Source: CAZSSH01 sp964609825 | Lineage (GTDB): Bacteria > Verrucomicrobiota > Lentisphaeria > Victivallales > Victivallaceae | Length of the DNA: 64,000 nt | Reading direction: 5' to 3' | NCBI GenBank assembly: GCA_964609825.1 | Contig: CAZSSH010000005.1 | Coordinates: forward strand, 1 to 64,000 | Part shown: one piece after another, positions 26,339-35,689 of the stretch | Position numbering within the stretch: position 1 is the first letter of the stretch | Layout: each line of letters begins with the position of its first letter | Made by a program: the position numbers and the translations under genes | Notes under the pieces: model-generated | The model's input: the letters and a program-made list of their open reading frames with translations, nothing else | The model's database searches: none | Told to the model about the DNA's origin: nothing

Positions 26339-26348
26339 CGGCTTGTTT

Positions 26349-26675
26349 TCAGTCTTTGGACTTTTGTCCGGCAACGGACATGACGATCATCGCGCTTAAA
26401 ATCAATATTAAGCCGATAATCAGGGCGGATGCGGCCGGGGGGATGATGGTGATCAGCAAGGTATGAATGCTGTAAATAATCATCCCCAAGCCGCCGATTA
26501 AGAGGAGCACCGCCGTCAGAAGCAATGCCGCGCGGCGGATGACTCTCGTTTGCACCTCCTCCAATCTCCCTAAAATATGGTTGACCTGAAATCTCAGCAA
26601 CCCCGTCACAATATTACTGATTTCTTTTATCATGATGATGGTTTGCAATCCTTGATTTACTTTTTGTGTCTGCAT
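26349..26675 (-). CDS. YqjE/Holin-X-like membrane protein
   Basis: This 108-residue protein has an amphipathic N-terminal half and two adjacent membrane segments (LLLTAVLLLIGGLGMIIYSI and LIIGLILILSAMIVMSVAG). That topology fits the YqjE/phage holin superfamily III group. It overlaps the upstream YqjD/ElaB-like gene by 19 bp, a pairing also seen in enterobacterial yqjD-yqjE. An alternative start at 26633 is possible. The function is unknown; related genes belong to membrane stress responses. Confidence 0.6.
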   Translation of the reverse strand: MQTQKVNQGLQTIIMIKEISNIVTGLLRFQVNHILGRLEEVQTRVIRRAALLLTAVLLLIGGLGMIIYSIHTLLITIIPPAASALIIGLILILSAMIVMSVAGQKSKD

Positions 26676-26986
26676 AACAGCAGGGCTGTCAACAATCCGG
26701 CGCCGAAGGCGATGGACACCGAGGTCAACGGTCGTTTGGCAATGATGTCGCGGGATGAGTCAACGGCTTCCTGACCTTTTTCTTTGACGATTTTGTTGAG
26801 TTCGCCGAGTTTTTCGCCGGCTTCGCTTTTAAAGGCATGGATTGCATTTTTGACTTTTTCGGCCAGCAGGCTTACTTTTTCCTCGGTGATTTCCTTTTTG
26901 TCGGACAGCGAGTCGGTGAGGTCTTTGTGGAGCGCGTCGATATCGCTTTTTAAGCTTTCCACATCTTTTTTGAGTTTCTCATTCAT
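26657..26986 (-). CDS. YqjD/ElaB (DUF883)-like membrane-anchored protein
   Basis: This 109-residue protein is a charged, coiled-coil helical rod over residues 1-85, followed by a C-terminal membrane anchor with the family's Pro start (AKRPLTSVSIAFGAGLLTAL) and a basic end. The layout matches the YqjD/ElaB group, which in E. coli tethers ribosomes to the inner membrane in stationary phase. An AAGGAGAC ribosome binding site precedes the ATG. It is co-transcribed with the YqjE-like gene. Confidence 0.75.
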   Translation of the reverse strand: MNEKLKKDVESLKSDIDALHKDLTDSLSDKKEITEEKVSLLAEKVKNAIHAFKSEAGEKLGELNKIVKEKGQEAVDSSRDIIAKRPLTSVSIAFGAGLLTALLLCRHKK

Positions 26987-27300
26987 GGCTTTGTCTCCTT
27001 AATGATGGTGATTTCGATTGTCCGGGGCTGTCATTGGGGCAGTCAAGACAAGATGAAAAATACGATTGTCAAATCATCAATGGTCTCATTTTTCCCTCTT
27101 TCAGGCCATATGTCATCGACACCGTTGATTGGATCAATTTACCCCCGCGGAAATCTCTTTTTTTCTGAAAGTGCCATCTTTATTGATTGAAGTGGTAACA
27201 TTAACCTAATACAATAAAATAAAAAATCAAGGAAAATCAGGAAAAAAATAGAAAAAAGATAATCAGTATTGCGCTTGCGGCGCAAATTCGTGCTTAATGG
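26987..27300. other. Intergenic gap, 314 bp
   Basis: I see no convincing gene here. A small hairpin (TTGCGC-TTGCG-GCGCAA at 27269-27285) lies just downstream of the AraC gene at 27301 and could be a weak terminator. The remainder presumably holds the promoter of the YqjD/YqjE pair. Confidence 0.5.
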
Positions 27301-28047
27301 TCACTGTTTCTTTTTGACCGCGCTCGGCACATAGCCGTGGAAGCGCTTGAATTCTTTGGAGAAGTAAAATTCGTCATAGTAGCCGAGGAGATAGGCGCAC
27401 TCGCGGACGATCTTGCCCGCGGCCAGCAACTCGACGGCTTTGGTCAGGCGTTTGGCGCGCACGTAGGCCTTGAGCGTCATGCCGAATTCAGCCGGGATGT
27501 TGTGCGACAAAAACGAGGTCGATTTGCCGGTGATCTGCGCCAATTTGGCCAGCGTCACCGGCTCGGCGAGATGCTCGTCCAAATAGCGGGCGATGGTCGC
27601 CGCCCACGATTGACTGCGGTAGCGGATGAGCTCGTTTTCGCCAATGTATTCACTTAGATACTTTAGCAAGTTGCCGATATCGGCCATTTTATCCCGGGCG
27701 GCCGGGGCGTCGGGGATTTGACCGAAAACGATCGCTCCCAAATAAATCTGCCGTTTGTCGTACAAGGGGATGATCCCCTCCCACAATCCGGCATGGCAGC
27801 GGTAGAGGTGCATTTGCCGCGTCTGTTTGGCGGTCTTGAGGTGGGTTTGGTCGCACTCAAGGCAGCGGGCGGCGAACTCCGGGCGTTGGCGCTCGCGGCG
27901 GCAAAAGTCGGACATCTCTTTGATGTCGAAGCCGCCGAGCTCGTTTTGCTGCAAGTCAAAAAAGGTGATCCGGACGTCCAGTACCCGGTGCAAAAGCCCC
28001 ATAATCTGATTGAGCTCCCCAGTGTCGATCGCGTAATTGAGCATCAT
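27301..28047 (-). CDS. AraC-family regulator with PocR-type sensor
   Basis: This 248-residue protein has an N-terminal PocR-like domain (residues 1-140) with Cys residues in DFCRRERQRPEFAARCLEC and a YRCHAGLWEGIIPLY segment. A C-terminal AraC helix-turn-helix region follows (VTLAKLAQITGKSTSFLSHN; VRECAYLLGYYDEFYFSKEF). The start at 28047 is set by a strong GGAGGAAAT ribosome binding site; the longer upstream frame has none. It is divergent from the isomerase-kinase-aldolase operon, which it likely controls. Confidence 0.9.
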   Translation of the reverse strand: MMLNYAIDTGELNQIMGLLHRVLDVRITFFDLQQNELGGFDIKEMSDFCRRERQRPEFAARCLECDQTHLKTAKQTRQMHLYRCHAGLWEGIIPLYDKRQIYLGAIVFGQIPDAPAARDKMADIGNLLKYLSEYIGENELIRYRSQSWAATIARYLDEHLAEPVTLAKLAQITGKSTSFLSHNIPAEFGMTLKAYVRAKRLTKAVELLAAGKIVRECAYLLGYYDEFYFSKEFKRFHGYVPSAVKKKQ

Positions 28048-28063
28048 ATTTCCTCCGGTGGTT

Positions 28064-28092
28064 AATATAGTACAATATTGCAAAAAATGCCA
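28064..28092 (-). promoter_or_regulatory. Candidate promoter of the PocR-AraC gene
   Basis: On the minus strand TGGCAT and TATATT are 17 bp apart, shortly upstream of the ATG at 28047. The -35 is weak. Confidence 0.4.
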
Positions 28093-28177
28093 GTTTATAC
28101 ATGTATTTTTTTTATTCTCCATTTGTTTTCGCGGATTGAGCCTTATAGTAACATCAAATAAGGAAAGGAATCATCCT

Positions 28178-29569
28178 ATGAAAATGGCATTGTTTTTGGG
28201 CAATCGCGGCTTTTTCCCGGAGAAACTGATTGCCGCGGCCCGGCGCGAGGTGAGCGAAGTTTTGGCCCGGGCGGGGATTGAGGCACTCTGTGCTCCGGAA
28301 AATTTGACCCGCTACGGCTCGGTGGAAACCCACGCCGAGGGCAAACGTTACGCCAAATTTTTGGCGGAGCACCGGGGCGAATATGACGGCGTGATTTTGG
28401 TCCTCCCCAACTTCGGCGATGAGAACGGCGCGGCCGAGGCCTTGCGCGACTGCGGCGTCCCCATTTACTTGTTGGCATACCCGGATGAGCTTGACAAGAT
28501 GGATTTCAACTCCCGGCGCGACGCTTTTTGCGGCAAATTCTCGATCATGGATGTATTTAAGCAATATAACATCCCCTTTACCGCCTGGGCGCCGCACACC
28601 TTGTCGCCGTCGTCGCAGGATTTTGCGGCGCATTTGCGCGATTTTACGGCGGTCTGCCGGATCGTCAAGGGATTGAAGCGCGCCCGCTTCGGCGCCATCG
28701 GCGCCCGGCCGAGTTTGTTTAAAACCATCCGTTTTGATGAGGTGGCGCTCCAAAAATACGGCATCAGCGTCGAAGTCTTTGACAACTCTGACTTGCTGGT
28801 GGCGGTCGGAGAGGTCAAGGATAACTCGACGGAGCTTAAGTCCAAAATTGCGCGATTTATGGATTACACCGATTTTTCCGGCGTGCCCGCCGATGCCCTG
28901 ACGGCTTTGGCCAAGACCTCGGTGGCAATTGACCGGATGATAGCCGAGTACGAGTTGGACGCGATTGCGCTTCGGTGCTGGAGCGATTTGCAGCATACCT
29001 TAAAGATTTCGCCGTGCGTGATCTTGAGTGAGCTCAACGACCGCGGCATCGTCGCCGCCTGTGAGCTGGATATCGGCAACACGGTCTCGATGTACGCCCT
29101 CCGCCTTGCTTCGCAGCAACCGGCGGCCTGTTTGGACTGGAACAATAACTACGGCGACGACCCCGACCGCTGCATTTTGTTTCACTGCGGGCCGGTACCG
29201 CAGCAACTGATGACGGCCAAAGGCCAAGTCGTCGATCACCCGATGTTTGCCAAAGCTTTAGGCGCGGGTTGCGGCTACGGCTGCAATGTCGGGTTCATTA
29301 AAGCAATGCCGTTCTCCTTTGCCTCCACCACGACCTTGGACGGCAAATTGATGTATTACGCCGGGGAGGGGGAGTTTACCGGGCAACCGCTCGGCGACGG
29401 GTTCTTCGGCTGCGGCGGCGTGGCGCACATCCAAGATTTGCAGCCCAAGCTCAACGCCATCGGCTATGCCGGGTACCGTCACCATGTCGGCATCGCTCCC
29501 GGTCACTGGGGCCGGGCGGTCAATGAGGCGTTTGGGCGTTATTTAAACTATCAAAAAACGGAAATCTGA
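28178..29569 (+). CDS. L-fucose/L-arabinose isomerase-like protein
   Basis: This 463-residue protein resembles the fucose isomerase superfamily, which converts an aldose to a ketose with a divalent metal. Supporting segments are the N-terminal FLGNRGFFPEKL Rossmann-like start, a DAIALRCWSDLQHTL segment in the middle, and a C-terminal YRHHVGIAPGHWGRAVNEAF block reminiscent of L-arabinose/L-fucose isomerases. The start is set by an AAGGAAAGGA ribosome binding site. It is followed by a kinase and an aldolase, so it probably supplies the ketose step; the sugar is unknown (fucose or rhamnose-like is plausible). Confidence 0.85.
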   Translation: MKMALFLGNRGFFPEKLIAAARREVSEVLARAGIEALCAPENLTRYGSVETHAEGKRYAKFLAEHRGEYDGVILVLPNFGDENGAAEALRDCGVPIYLLAYPDELDKMDFNSRRDAFCGKFSIMDVFKQYNIPFTAWAPHTLSPSSQDFAAHLRDFTAVCRIVKGLKRARFGAIGARPSLFKTIRFDEVALQKYGISVEVFDNSDLLVAVGEVKDNSTELKSKIARFMDYTDFSGVPADALTALAKTSVAIDRMIAEYELDAIALRCWSDLQHTLKISPCVILSELNDRGIVAACELDIGNTVSMYALRLASQQPAACLDWNNNYGDDPDRCILFHCGPVPQQLMTAKGQVVDHPMFAKALGAGCGYGCNVGFIKAMPFSFASTTTLDGKLMYYAGEGEFTGQPLGDGFFGCGGVAHIQDLQPKLNAIGYAGYRHHVGIAPGHWGRAVNEAFGRYLNYQKTEI

Positions 29570-29573
29570 CGCT

Positions 29574-31049
29574 ATGAGTTATTTGGGTGTGGACATCGGC
29601 TCAAGTCAGGTCAAGGCCGTCGTCTTTGCCGCTGACGGGACCGTGCTTGAGAGCGCCTACCGGCAGTACCGTTACCGGACGCCGCAGCCGGGGCACATGG
29701 AGCTGGACAGCCGCGAGGTGGTCGATGCCGCCTTGGCGGTAATTAAAGAATGTGCGGCGTCGACAAGAGACACCGACCCGGTGGCGGCCATTGCCGTGTC
29801 AAGTCAGGGCGAAGCCTTTACTCCGGTGGGGGCAAACGGTGAAATCCTTGCCTGCTCGATGATTTCCGGCGACTCGCGCTCGACGGAGGTGATGGCCGAG
29901 TTTGCCGAACAATTCGGGCGCGACCGGTTGTATGCGATCACCGGGCACACCCCCTCTGGGATGTTTTCGCTGGCCAAGCTCTTGTATTTGGCCCGGCATG
30001 AACCAAAGTTGCGGCAACGGGCCGTGAAATTTTTGTGCTTTGAGGATTTGCTCCTCCATGCCTTGTCGGGCGAAGCGGCGATGGGCAACTCGCTGGCCGC
30101 CCGGACGATGCTCTACGACATTAATTTGCAAACGTGGAACGATGAAATTTTGACGGCGGCGGGATTTCGGCAAAGTGAATTTGCGGCGGTGCTTCCGGCC
30201 GGGACGGCGGTCGGCAAAGTGAAATCGGAGGTCGCCCGTGAGTTGCAACTTTCCCCCAACGTTGTGCTGGCGACGGGCGGGCACGACCAAATCATCGGTG
30301 CTTACGGTTGCGGCGCAACCGAGCCCGGCAGCGCCATGTACGCAGCCGGGAGCGTCGAGTGCATGGTGCCGGTGTTTGATCAAAAAATATTATCAAAAGA
30401 GCTTTGCCGCAATAATTTATGCACCTATGATTTTGCTGTGCCGGGGAAATATGCCTCGGTCGCTTATTCACTCACCGGCAGCAACCTTTATGAGTACTTT
30501 ATGCGCCAGTTTGCCCCCGATCTTGGGGAGGATTACGCCGCTTTGGCCGCCGCGATGCCGGCGGAGCCGACGCGAATTTTGGCAATTCCGTACTTTACGG
30601 CCTCGGGGACGCCGTATTTTGACAATCTGACGCCGGGATGCGTTTTTAACTGGCGCTTGGACACTTCGCGTGCTACGTTATTAAAAGGGCTCGAGGAGGG
30701 GATCGCTTTGGAGATGAAGCTCAATTTGGAGTTGTTAAAATCGAGCAAACTTGCGGTCAACCGCTTGGTTGCCACCGGGGGCGGCTTCCGTCACCGGCCG
30801 ATGGTGCAACTGCGCGCGGATGTCCTCAATCTCCCGATGGAGTTGACCACTGTCCGCGAGGCGGGCTGCCGTGGGGCGGCTTCGCTCGGTTGCCGGGCGG
30901 TCACGGGGACGGGTTTTGCGCCGCCCGCAACGGTGGCTCAAGTGACTCCCGACCCGGAGCGCGCCCATTTTTACCAGCAAAAATTTATCTGTTATCAGCA
31001 ATTTTTAAATTTAATGAGAGGAAATACCCCATGTCTGTTGCAAGCCTAA
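29574..31049 (+). CDS. FGGY-family carbohydrate kinase
   Basis: A 491-residue kinase of the FGGY family (xylulokinase, rhamnulokinase, fuculokinase). The N-terminal phosphate motif is YLGVDIGSSQVKAVVF, substrate-site residues lie in VSSQGEAF, and the C-terminal adenosine motif is VATGGGFRHRPMVQLRADVL. It lies 4 bp after the isomerase and its 3' end overlaps the aldolase by 19 bp. It is inferred to phosphorylate the ketose made by the isomerase. Confidence 0.92.
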   Translation: MSYLGVDIGSSQVKAVVFAADGTVLESAYRQYRYRTPQPGHMELDSREVVDAALAVIKECAASTRDTDPVAAIAVSSQGEAFTPVGANGEILACSMISGDSRSTEVMAEFAEQFGRDRLYAITGHTPSGMFSLAKLLYLARHEPKLRQRAVKFLCFEDLLLHALSGEAAMGNSLAARTMLYDINLQTWNDEILTAAGFRQSEFAAVLPAGTAVGKVKSEVARELQLSPNVVLATGGHDQIIGAYGCGATEPGSAMYAAGSVECMVPVFDQKILSKELCRNNLCTYDFAVPGKYASVAYSLTGSNLYEYFMRQFAPDLGEDYAALAAAMPAEPTRILAIPYFTASGTPYFDNLTPGCVFNWRLDTSRATLLKGLEEGIALEMKLNLELLKSSKLAVNRLVATGGGFRHRPMVQLRADVLNLPMELTTVREAGCRGAASLGCRAVTGTGFAPPATVAQVTPDPERAHFYQQKFICYQQFLNLMRGNTPCLLQA

Positions 31050-31909
31050 AGGAAATGCTCGCTGACGCGCGTTTGCGTCACTATGCCGTCCCGATGTTTG
31101 ATGTCTCCAACACCACCATGATGCGCGCGGCGGTCGAAGTCGCCGCGGAGTTGCACTCGCCGGTGATTTTGGCCGCGATCCCGCCCGACATCGGCGGCGA
31201 CTCGCTGGATTACTGGTACAACAGCGCGATTTTTGCCGCCAAACGCGCCAAAGTCCCGGTCTGTCTCCACCTTGACCATGCCCCCGATGTGGCGATGTGC
31301 ATCCGTTGCGCCGATATCGGGTTTCACAGCGTAATGATCGATTACTCGGCCAAGTCTTTTGCCGAAAACGCCGCCGCGACCAAAATGGTGGCCGACCTCG
31401 TCCATCCGCGCGGCATCCATGTCGAGGCCGAGCTCGGTCACGTCGCCTCGGGGATCACCGGTGCGGCCGACGGCGCGAGTGAAACCGGTCACGCCGACAC
31501 CGAAACCGTCTTTACCGACCCCGCCTCGGTGGTCGAGTTTGTCAAAGCGACCAACGTGGACGCGCTGGCGGTGTCGATCGGCACCACCCACGGCGTGTAT
31601 GTCTCGGCCCCCAAGCTCAACATTGAGCTTTTAAAGGAAATCAACCGCGTCTCCCCGGTCCCCTTGGTGTTGCACGGCGGCTCCGGGACGCCCGAGGATC
31701 AGCTCAAGGCGGCGATTGCCAACGGCATCGCCAAAATCAACATCTACTCCGAGCTCACCGCCGCGTGGAATACGGAGATGCGCCGTTTCCTCAACGAGCG
31801 CAAAGAGATGACCTGCTGGTTCAGCGTTGCCTGCAAATCGCCGGATGAGGCCATGCGATCAGCGATGCGCGCCAAATTTGAGGCTTTTGGCGCCGTCGGC
31901 AAAGTGTAA
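31031..31909 (+). CDS. Class II fructose/tagatose-bisphosphate-type aldolase
   Basis: This 292-residue zinc aldolase belongs to the FbaA/GatY/KbaY family. Metal and substrate residues are visible: HLDHAPD (His-x-Asp-His, ~residue 80), GIHVEAELGHVA, a His in VLHGGSGTPED, and KINIYSELT near the end. The start is ATG 31031 after GAGAGGAAATA, overlapping the kinase. With the preceding isomerase and kinase it completes a ketose-phosphate cleavage route. Fucose/rhamnose pathways usually use the unrelated class II aldolase/adducin family, so this assignment of partners is notable. Confidence 0.92.
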   Translation: MSVASLKEMLADARLRHYAVPMFDVSNTTMMRAAVEVAAELHSPVILAAIPPDIGGDSLDYWYNSAIFAAKRAKVPVCLHLDHAPDVAMCIRCADIGFHSVMIDYSAKSFAENAAATKMVADLVHPRGIHVEAELGHVASGITGAADGASETGHADTETVFTDPASVVEFVKATNVDALAVSIGTTHGVYVSAPKLNIELLKEINRVSPVPLVLHGGSGTPEDQLKAAIANGIAKINIYSELTAAWNTEMRRFLNERKEMTCWFSVACKSPDEAMRSAMRAKFEAFGAVGKV

Positions 31910-31912
31910 TGA

Positions 31913-32815
31913 TTACTTGTCAACGGATTTTGCCGCCCGGCGATACTCCGAGGGCGATTGGCCGGTCAGTTTTTGAAATTGGCTGCTGAAGTAAAACGGA
32001 TTGCAAAATCCTAACTCGTAAGCGATCTCTTTGATCGACATTTGTGTGCGGCGGAGAAGATTGCGCGCCGTTTCGACCCGGCATTGCAGCTTGTACTCCT
32101 GCGGCGACATTTGCATGTGCTTGCGAAACATCCGGTCAAAGGAGCGCGGCGTCATGTGCACCGCCGCCGCCGTCTCGCCGATGCTTTTGGCAATGGTGTA
32201 ATTGCCGCTCAAAAGCTCGCAGGCGAGCCGGATGGTCATTGATTTTTGATCGGGCAGGTGCGCTGCCAATGACAGCTCCGAGAGCAATTGGAGTGTCAGT
32301 CCGGCATTGCGGCTGATGTGGTGTACGCCGCCGCGCCGGATCAAAATGCGCAGCAACCGCATTTGGCGTATTGTTTGCGCCGGGTCGGAGGGTTTGATCA
32401 AAAGTACCCGGTCAAGCTTGAGCGTCTGCAACACCCCGGAGAGATTGACCCCCAAAATAAAGGCGACAAATTTGTGGTAGCACGGGTCCAGAGTCGTCTC
32501 AAAATAGTACTCGGTCCCCTGCGGGATAAACAGCAAAGACCCGGGAGTCAACTCAAACAGCTCATCGTTGATGCGGTAGCGGATGCGCCCCGCGTCGGTC
32601 ATGACCGCCATTGCATGCCTTGAGTGATAGTTGCGGTACCAGGTTGGCGCATTGCGGTAGACTTCCTCGATGCCGTTGGTGTACAGCGGGAAATCCTCAT
32701 ACTCCCCCGGGTTGAGGTAATAATGGGTGCGCCGGACGCCGTTCGCGGCGGCGGAGAGGTGATCGGGCGGCATGTCTTCGCGGTTGACCGGGAGCCCGAC
32801 GTTTTTTTTGACCAT
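31913..32815 (-). CDS. AraC-family transcriptional regulator
   Basis: This 300-residue protein has an N-terminal cupin-type sensing domain (FELTPGSLLFIPQGTEYYFE) and a C-terminal AraC domain (AAAVHMTPRSFDRMFRKHMQ; IKEIAYELGFCNPFYFSSQF). ATG 32815 is preferred because a GGAGG ribosome binding site precedes it. It is convergent with the aldolase gene (3 bp gap) and divergent from the GH28 gene, its probable target. Confidence 0.92.
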   Translation of the reverse strand: MVKKNVGLPVNREDMPPDHLSAAANGVRRTHYYLNPGEYEDFPLYTNGIEEVYRNAPTWYRNYHSRHAMAVMTDAGRIRYRINDELFELTPGSLLFIPQGTEYYFETTLDPCYHKFVAFILGVNLSGVLQTLKLDRVLLIKPSDPAQTIRQMRLLRILIRRGGVHHISRNAGLTLQLLSELSLAAHLPDQKSMTIRLACELLSGNYTIAKSIGETAAAVHMTPRSFDRMFRKHMQMSPQEYKLQCRVETARNLLRRTQMSIKEIAYELGFCNPFYFSSQFQKLTGQSPSEYRRAAKSVDK

Positions 32816-32926
32816 GATTGCCTCCGGGGTGTCTTTGCTTTTTAAGTATATCACAACGTCTGGTCAAAGTCAAGACACACCGTATGTTTTTTGTCTTAAA
32901 TCCGTATGTTATAAAAATCGTTTGAG

Positions 32927-32955
32927 TTGACTACGACTGCTGTCAGTGGTATAAT
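32927..32955 (+). promoter_or_regulatory. Sigma-70 promoter of the GH28 gene
   Basis: TTGACT and a perfect TATAAT are 17 bp apart, about 50 bp upstream of the GH28 start codon. Confidence 0.8.
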
Positions 32956-33005
32956 TATGATATAACCAAACATCGTTAACCAATGGATAATTTACGGAGC
33001 GCACC

Positions 33006-34274
33006 ATGCTTGATATCGCGGATTTTGGCGCCGTCGCCGACGGCAAATCGGACAATACCCCGGCAATCCAGCAGGCCATCGATCAGGCTGCCGCCAGCGG
33101 CGGCGGCACGGTGACGGTCGGGGCGGGGGTGTGGCTTACTTATACCTTGTTTTTAAAGGACAATGTGACATTGCATCTTGAAGCGGGCGCGGTGTTGCTG
33201 GGCGGCCCCGACCCGTTGTGCTACCCGGAAGTCCCGGACAATTTGTACTGGATCCCCGGCCGCTGCTCCCGGCTCAACCGGCGGGCGCTGATTTACGCCT
33301 TGCATTGCCATAATACGGCAATCACGGGACGCGGCAAAATCCACGGCAATGCCAAAGCTTTTACGGTGACGGACGAGCGAAAGCTCGATCTGCATGACGT
33401 CTGGGCCCGCAAAGACGACCGGTTGATCCCCGGCCGCTGTTTGCTGTTTGTCGGCTGCACGGATGTCCTTTTGTCGGATTTTATGATCGAGGATTCGGCC
33501 GGGTGGTGCATGTGGCTCTTGGACTGCGACCATGTGCAGATTTCCCGGCTGCGCATTGACGGCGACCTCCGGCTGCCCAATATGGACGGGATCCATTTGA
33601 GCGCCTGCCGCGACGCCACGGTCAGCGATTGCATCATCCGCAGCAGTGATGACGCGATTGTGCTGCGCTCGCATCAGGAGCAACTTTATCAGCCCAAGGC
33701 TTGTGAGCGCGTGACGGTGAGCAATTGCGTAATTGAGAGCGGCAGCTCGGCGGTACGGATCGGCTGGAGCAACGATTACATGATCCGCGACTGCGTGTTT
33801 CAAAATCTGGCGATCCGCAACACGTTTGCCGGGATTTCAATTTTTATCCCGCAAGTCTTGACCAAACAATTTGACCCGCCGCGCGGCCCGGATTGTCTGC
33901 CGCCGCCCGCAAATATTTTGCCGTTTGAGGTGGAGAATCTCCTTTTTGACAACATTGTGATGGAGACGCATCACGGCCCCTTTATGATTCGCCTCGCGGA
34001 TGACGCCCGCTGTAACGGCATCCGCAACGTCCGTTTGTCCAAAATCACCGCTTCGGCCTGCGGTTACCCGTTTATCAGCGCAAAGATGGAGCATCAGGTA
34101 AAGGATATCATCTTTGACCGCTGCCGTTTCACCATCGGTCAATCCGTCCGCACGCTGGAACATTACCCCGAATTCAGCAAAGTCATGGTCTTTGATACCG
34201 CCCAAAACGTGCAGTTCAACGATGTGACCTTTGTCCAATGCATCACCCCGTCGGATCAAAACTGCGGTAAATAA
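33006..34274 (+). CDS. GH28 polygalacturonase-like protein
   Basis: This 422-residue right-handed beta-helix protein of family GH28 starts with the DFGAVADGKSDNTPAIQQAI entry motif. The catalytic region has NMDGIHL (192-198; the family usually has NTDG) and SSDDAIVL with the paired Asp (215-216). The third family motif (GHG) is replaced by a GSSAVRIGW-type sequence, a common variant in exo-acting members. It has no signal peptide, so it probably acts on internalised galacturonides. It sits alone behind its own promoter and is divergent from an AraC regulator. Confidence 0.9.
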   Translation: MLDIADFGAVADGKSDNTPAIQQAIDQAAASGGGTVTVGAGVWLTYTLFLKDNVTLHLEAGAVLLGGPDPLCYPEVPDNLYWIPGRCSRLNRRALIYALHCHNTAITGRGKIHGNAKAFTVTDERKLDLHDVWARKDDRLIPGRCLLFVGCTDVLLSDFMIEDSAGWCMWLLDCDHVQISRLRIDGDLRLPNMDGIHLSACRDATVSDCIIRSSDDAIVLRSHQEQLYQPKACERVTVSNCVIESGSSAVRIGWSNDYMIRDCVFQNLAIRNTFAGISIFIPQVLTKQFDPPRGPDCLPPPANILPFEVENLLFDNIVMETHHGPFMIRLADDARCNGIRNVRLSKITASACGYPFISAKMEHQVKDIIFDRCRFTIGQSVRTLEHYPEFSKVMVFDTAQNVQFNDVTFVQCITPSDQNCGK

Positions 34275-34289
34275 ATTGGCATGTTAAGG

Positions 34290-34601
34290 TTACAAAGTCG
34301 GCAAACAATACAACAAGATAAAAATCGTAAATATCCCCATCCAAAGTCGCACATACCAGTATTGACTGGGGAAACTGAGCATAAACTCCATCAGAAAGAC
34401 CCAAAGCGAGATGAAAATCCAAGTGACACTCAGGCCGTTCTCTACGACTGCATCGGTGTAAAACCTGCCGAAATGTGATGTCTGCGATGCGGCATAGTTG
34501 ACAAAGATAAAAACATATACCACAAACCCCAACAGTGTCAGCCACGCCAGATTGGCGACGGGATTTTTTACCTGATAGGTCAAAATGCGTTTCAGATGCA
34601 T
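34290..34601 (-). CDS. Small membrane protein, unknown
   Basis: This 103-residue protein has about three hydrophobic segments (WLTLLGFVVYVFIFVNYAA, VTWIFISLWVFLMEFML and LWMGIFTIFILLYCLP). I do not recognise a family. An AGGAAT ribosome binding site precedes the ATG. It lies 15 bp after a larger membrane protein and is probably co-transcribed with it. Confidence 0.7.
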   Translation of the reverse strand: MHLKRILTYQVKNPVANLAWLTLLGFVVYVFIFVNYAASQTSHFGRFYTDAVVENGLSVTWIFISLWVFLMEFMLSFPSQYWYVRLWMGIFTIFILLYCLPTL

Positions 34602-34616
34602 AGTCCTATTCCTTTC

Positions 34617-35558
34617 TCAAAACTGATTATGTTTCCAGCGTTGGTCAATCGGGCTCTCCGGTTTTTCGGCGGCGGGGTAAAAGTCATAGGTGATGCAGCC
34701 GTAATAGGTTTTGCCGTCGAGCTCATCGGACAGTAAATAGGCTTCATATTTTTGATTGTCGAGTTGGATAAACATTTTGTCGTTTTCCATGTGAGAGCCC
34801 CAGGAGTTGAACTCCCCCTGCGAGTACGGCGCGGCGTATAATTTTCCGTCTTGGCGAAACAAATATTGCACCTCAGACTTGGCTGGATCGACGATATAAT
34901 CGCCGTCTTTGTCCGTCAGATAAAGCCGGCCGTCGCGGAGACGGTACACATTAAAATAAGTTTTGCCGCCGGTATTAATGATGAGATTGCGGTACTCGGT
35001 TTTGCCGTTATTTTTAAAGCGCAAGCGGTACTTGTACTCGGCCAAAAAGGGATGGATGGAGCACTGCTCAAAGGCGATTTCAGTGGTTCCCGGTACCGGC
35101 AGCGTAATACTCGACCAGCTTTTTTGATAATTTTCTTTTTGAATCGTGTACCGGACGATCGGCAGGGCAACTGACAGGACCCCACAGCCGATTACCAATA
35201 CGACAAAAATAAAGACAAAGGGCAGCCATGAGCGTTTCCCGACAGCCTCGTATTTGCGCCAAATTAAACCGGCAAGATAAATAATCAGCCAAACCCCGAC
35301 GGCCGTGCAGAGAAGCGTTACCGCAATCAATAAAAATCCAAACATCGCCCCGTGAGCGGGAAACAACTTCCAGCGGCGATTGACAAAATCGATGATGGCA
35401 CCGATCATGACCGGGAGCAATATCATGGCGAGACACCCGACCGGCACGGTTTTTAACGCCGTGATCCATGCGCCGGTCATCCGGCGGGTTTTGGGAAATG
35501 ACCAGAGCAAAGCCGGAGCCGCCCCAAGTAAGACATAAATAATAATATCATCCAACAT
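34617..35558 (-). CDS. Membrane protein with extracytoplasmic domain, unknown
   Basis: This 313-residue protein has about four membrane segments within residues 1-155 (for example VPVGCLAMILLPVMIGAIID and FVFIFVVLVIGCGVLSVAL). A ~155-residue soluble C-terminal domain follows, rich in beta-strand-like Tyr/Lys/Asp segments and ending in a Trp/His-rich tail. No family recognised. Upstream, at 35604-35637, lies one copy of a 34-bp repeat. Confidence 0.75.
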   Translation of the reverse strand: MLDDIIIYVLLGAAPALLWSFPKTRRMTGAWITALKTVPVGCLAMILLPVMIGAIIDFVNRRWKLFPAHGAMFGFLLIAVTLLCTAVGVWLIIYLAGLIWRKYEAVGKRSWLPFVFIFVVLVIGCGVLSVALPIVRYTIQKENYQKSWSSITLPVPGTTEIAFEQCSIHPFLAEYKYRLRFKNNGKTEYRNLIINTGGKTYFNVYRLRDGRLYLTDKDGDYIVDPAKSEVQYLFRQDGKLYAAPYSQGEFNSWGSHMENDKMFIQLDNQKYEAYLLSDELDGKTYYGCITYDFYPAAEKPESPIDQRWKHNQF

Positions 35559-35603
35559 GATTTAAAAACGTTCCACTGCTTTTGAGCTTAATCATCGTCA
35601 ACT

Positions 35604-35637
35604 ATTACTGTCGCATCGCAATCAAATATTTGCAAGT
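35604..35637 (+). repeat. 34-bp imperfect direct repeat, copy 1
   Basis: This copy matches the one at 43385-43418 at 31 of 34 positions, in the same orientation. The shared core contains the palindrome CAAATATTTG (35623-35632). Both copies lie upstream of minus-strand genes, so it could be a regulatory site or the end of a mobilised segment. Confidence 0.7.
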
Positions 35638-35689
35638 TATTTTAAAATTTTTAAGCAAAAAAATAATTACATCAAGAGGTTTTAACACC

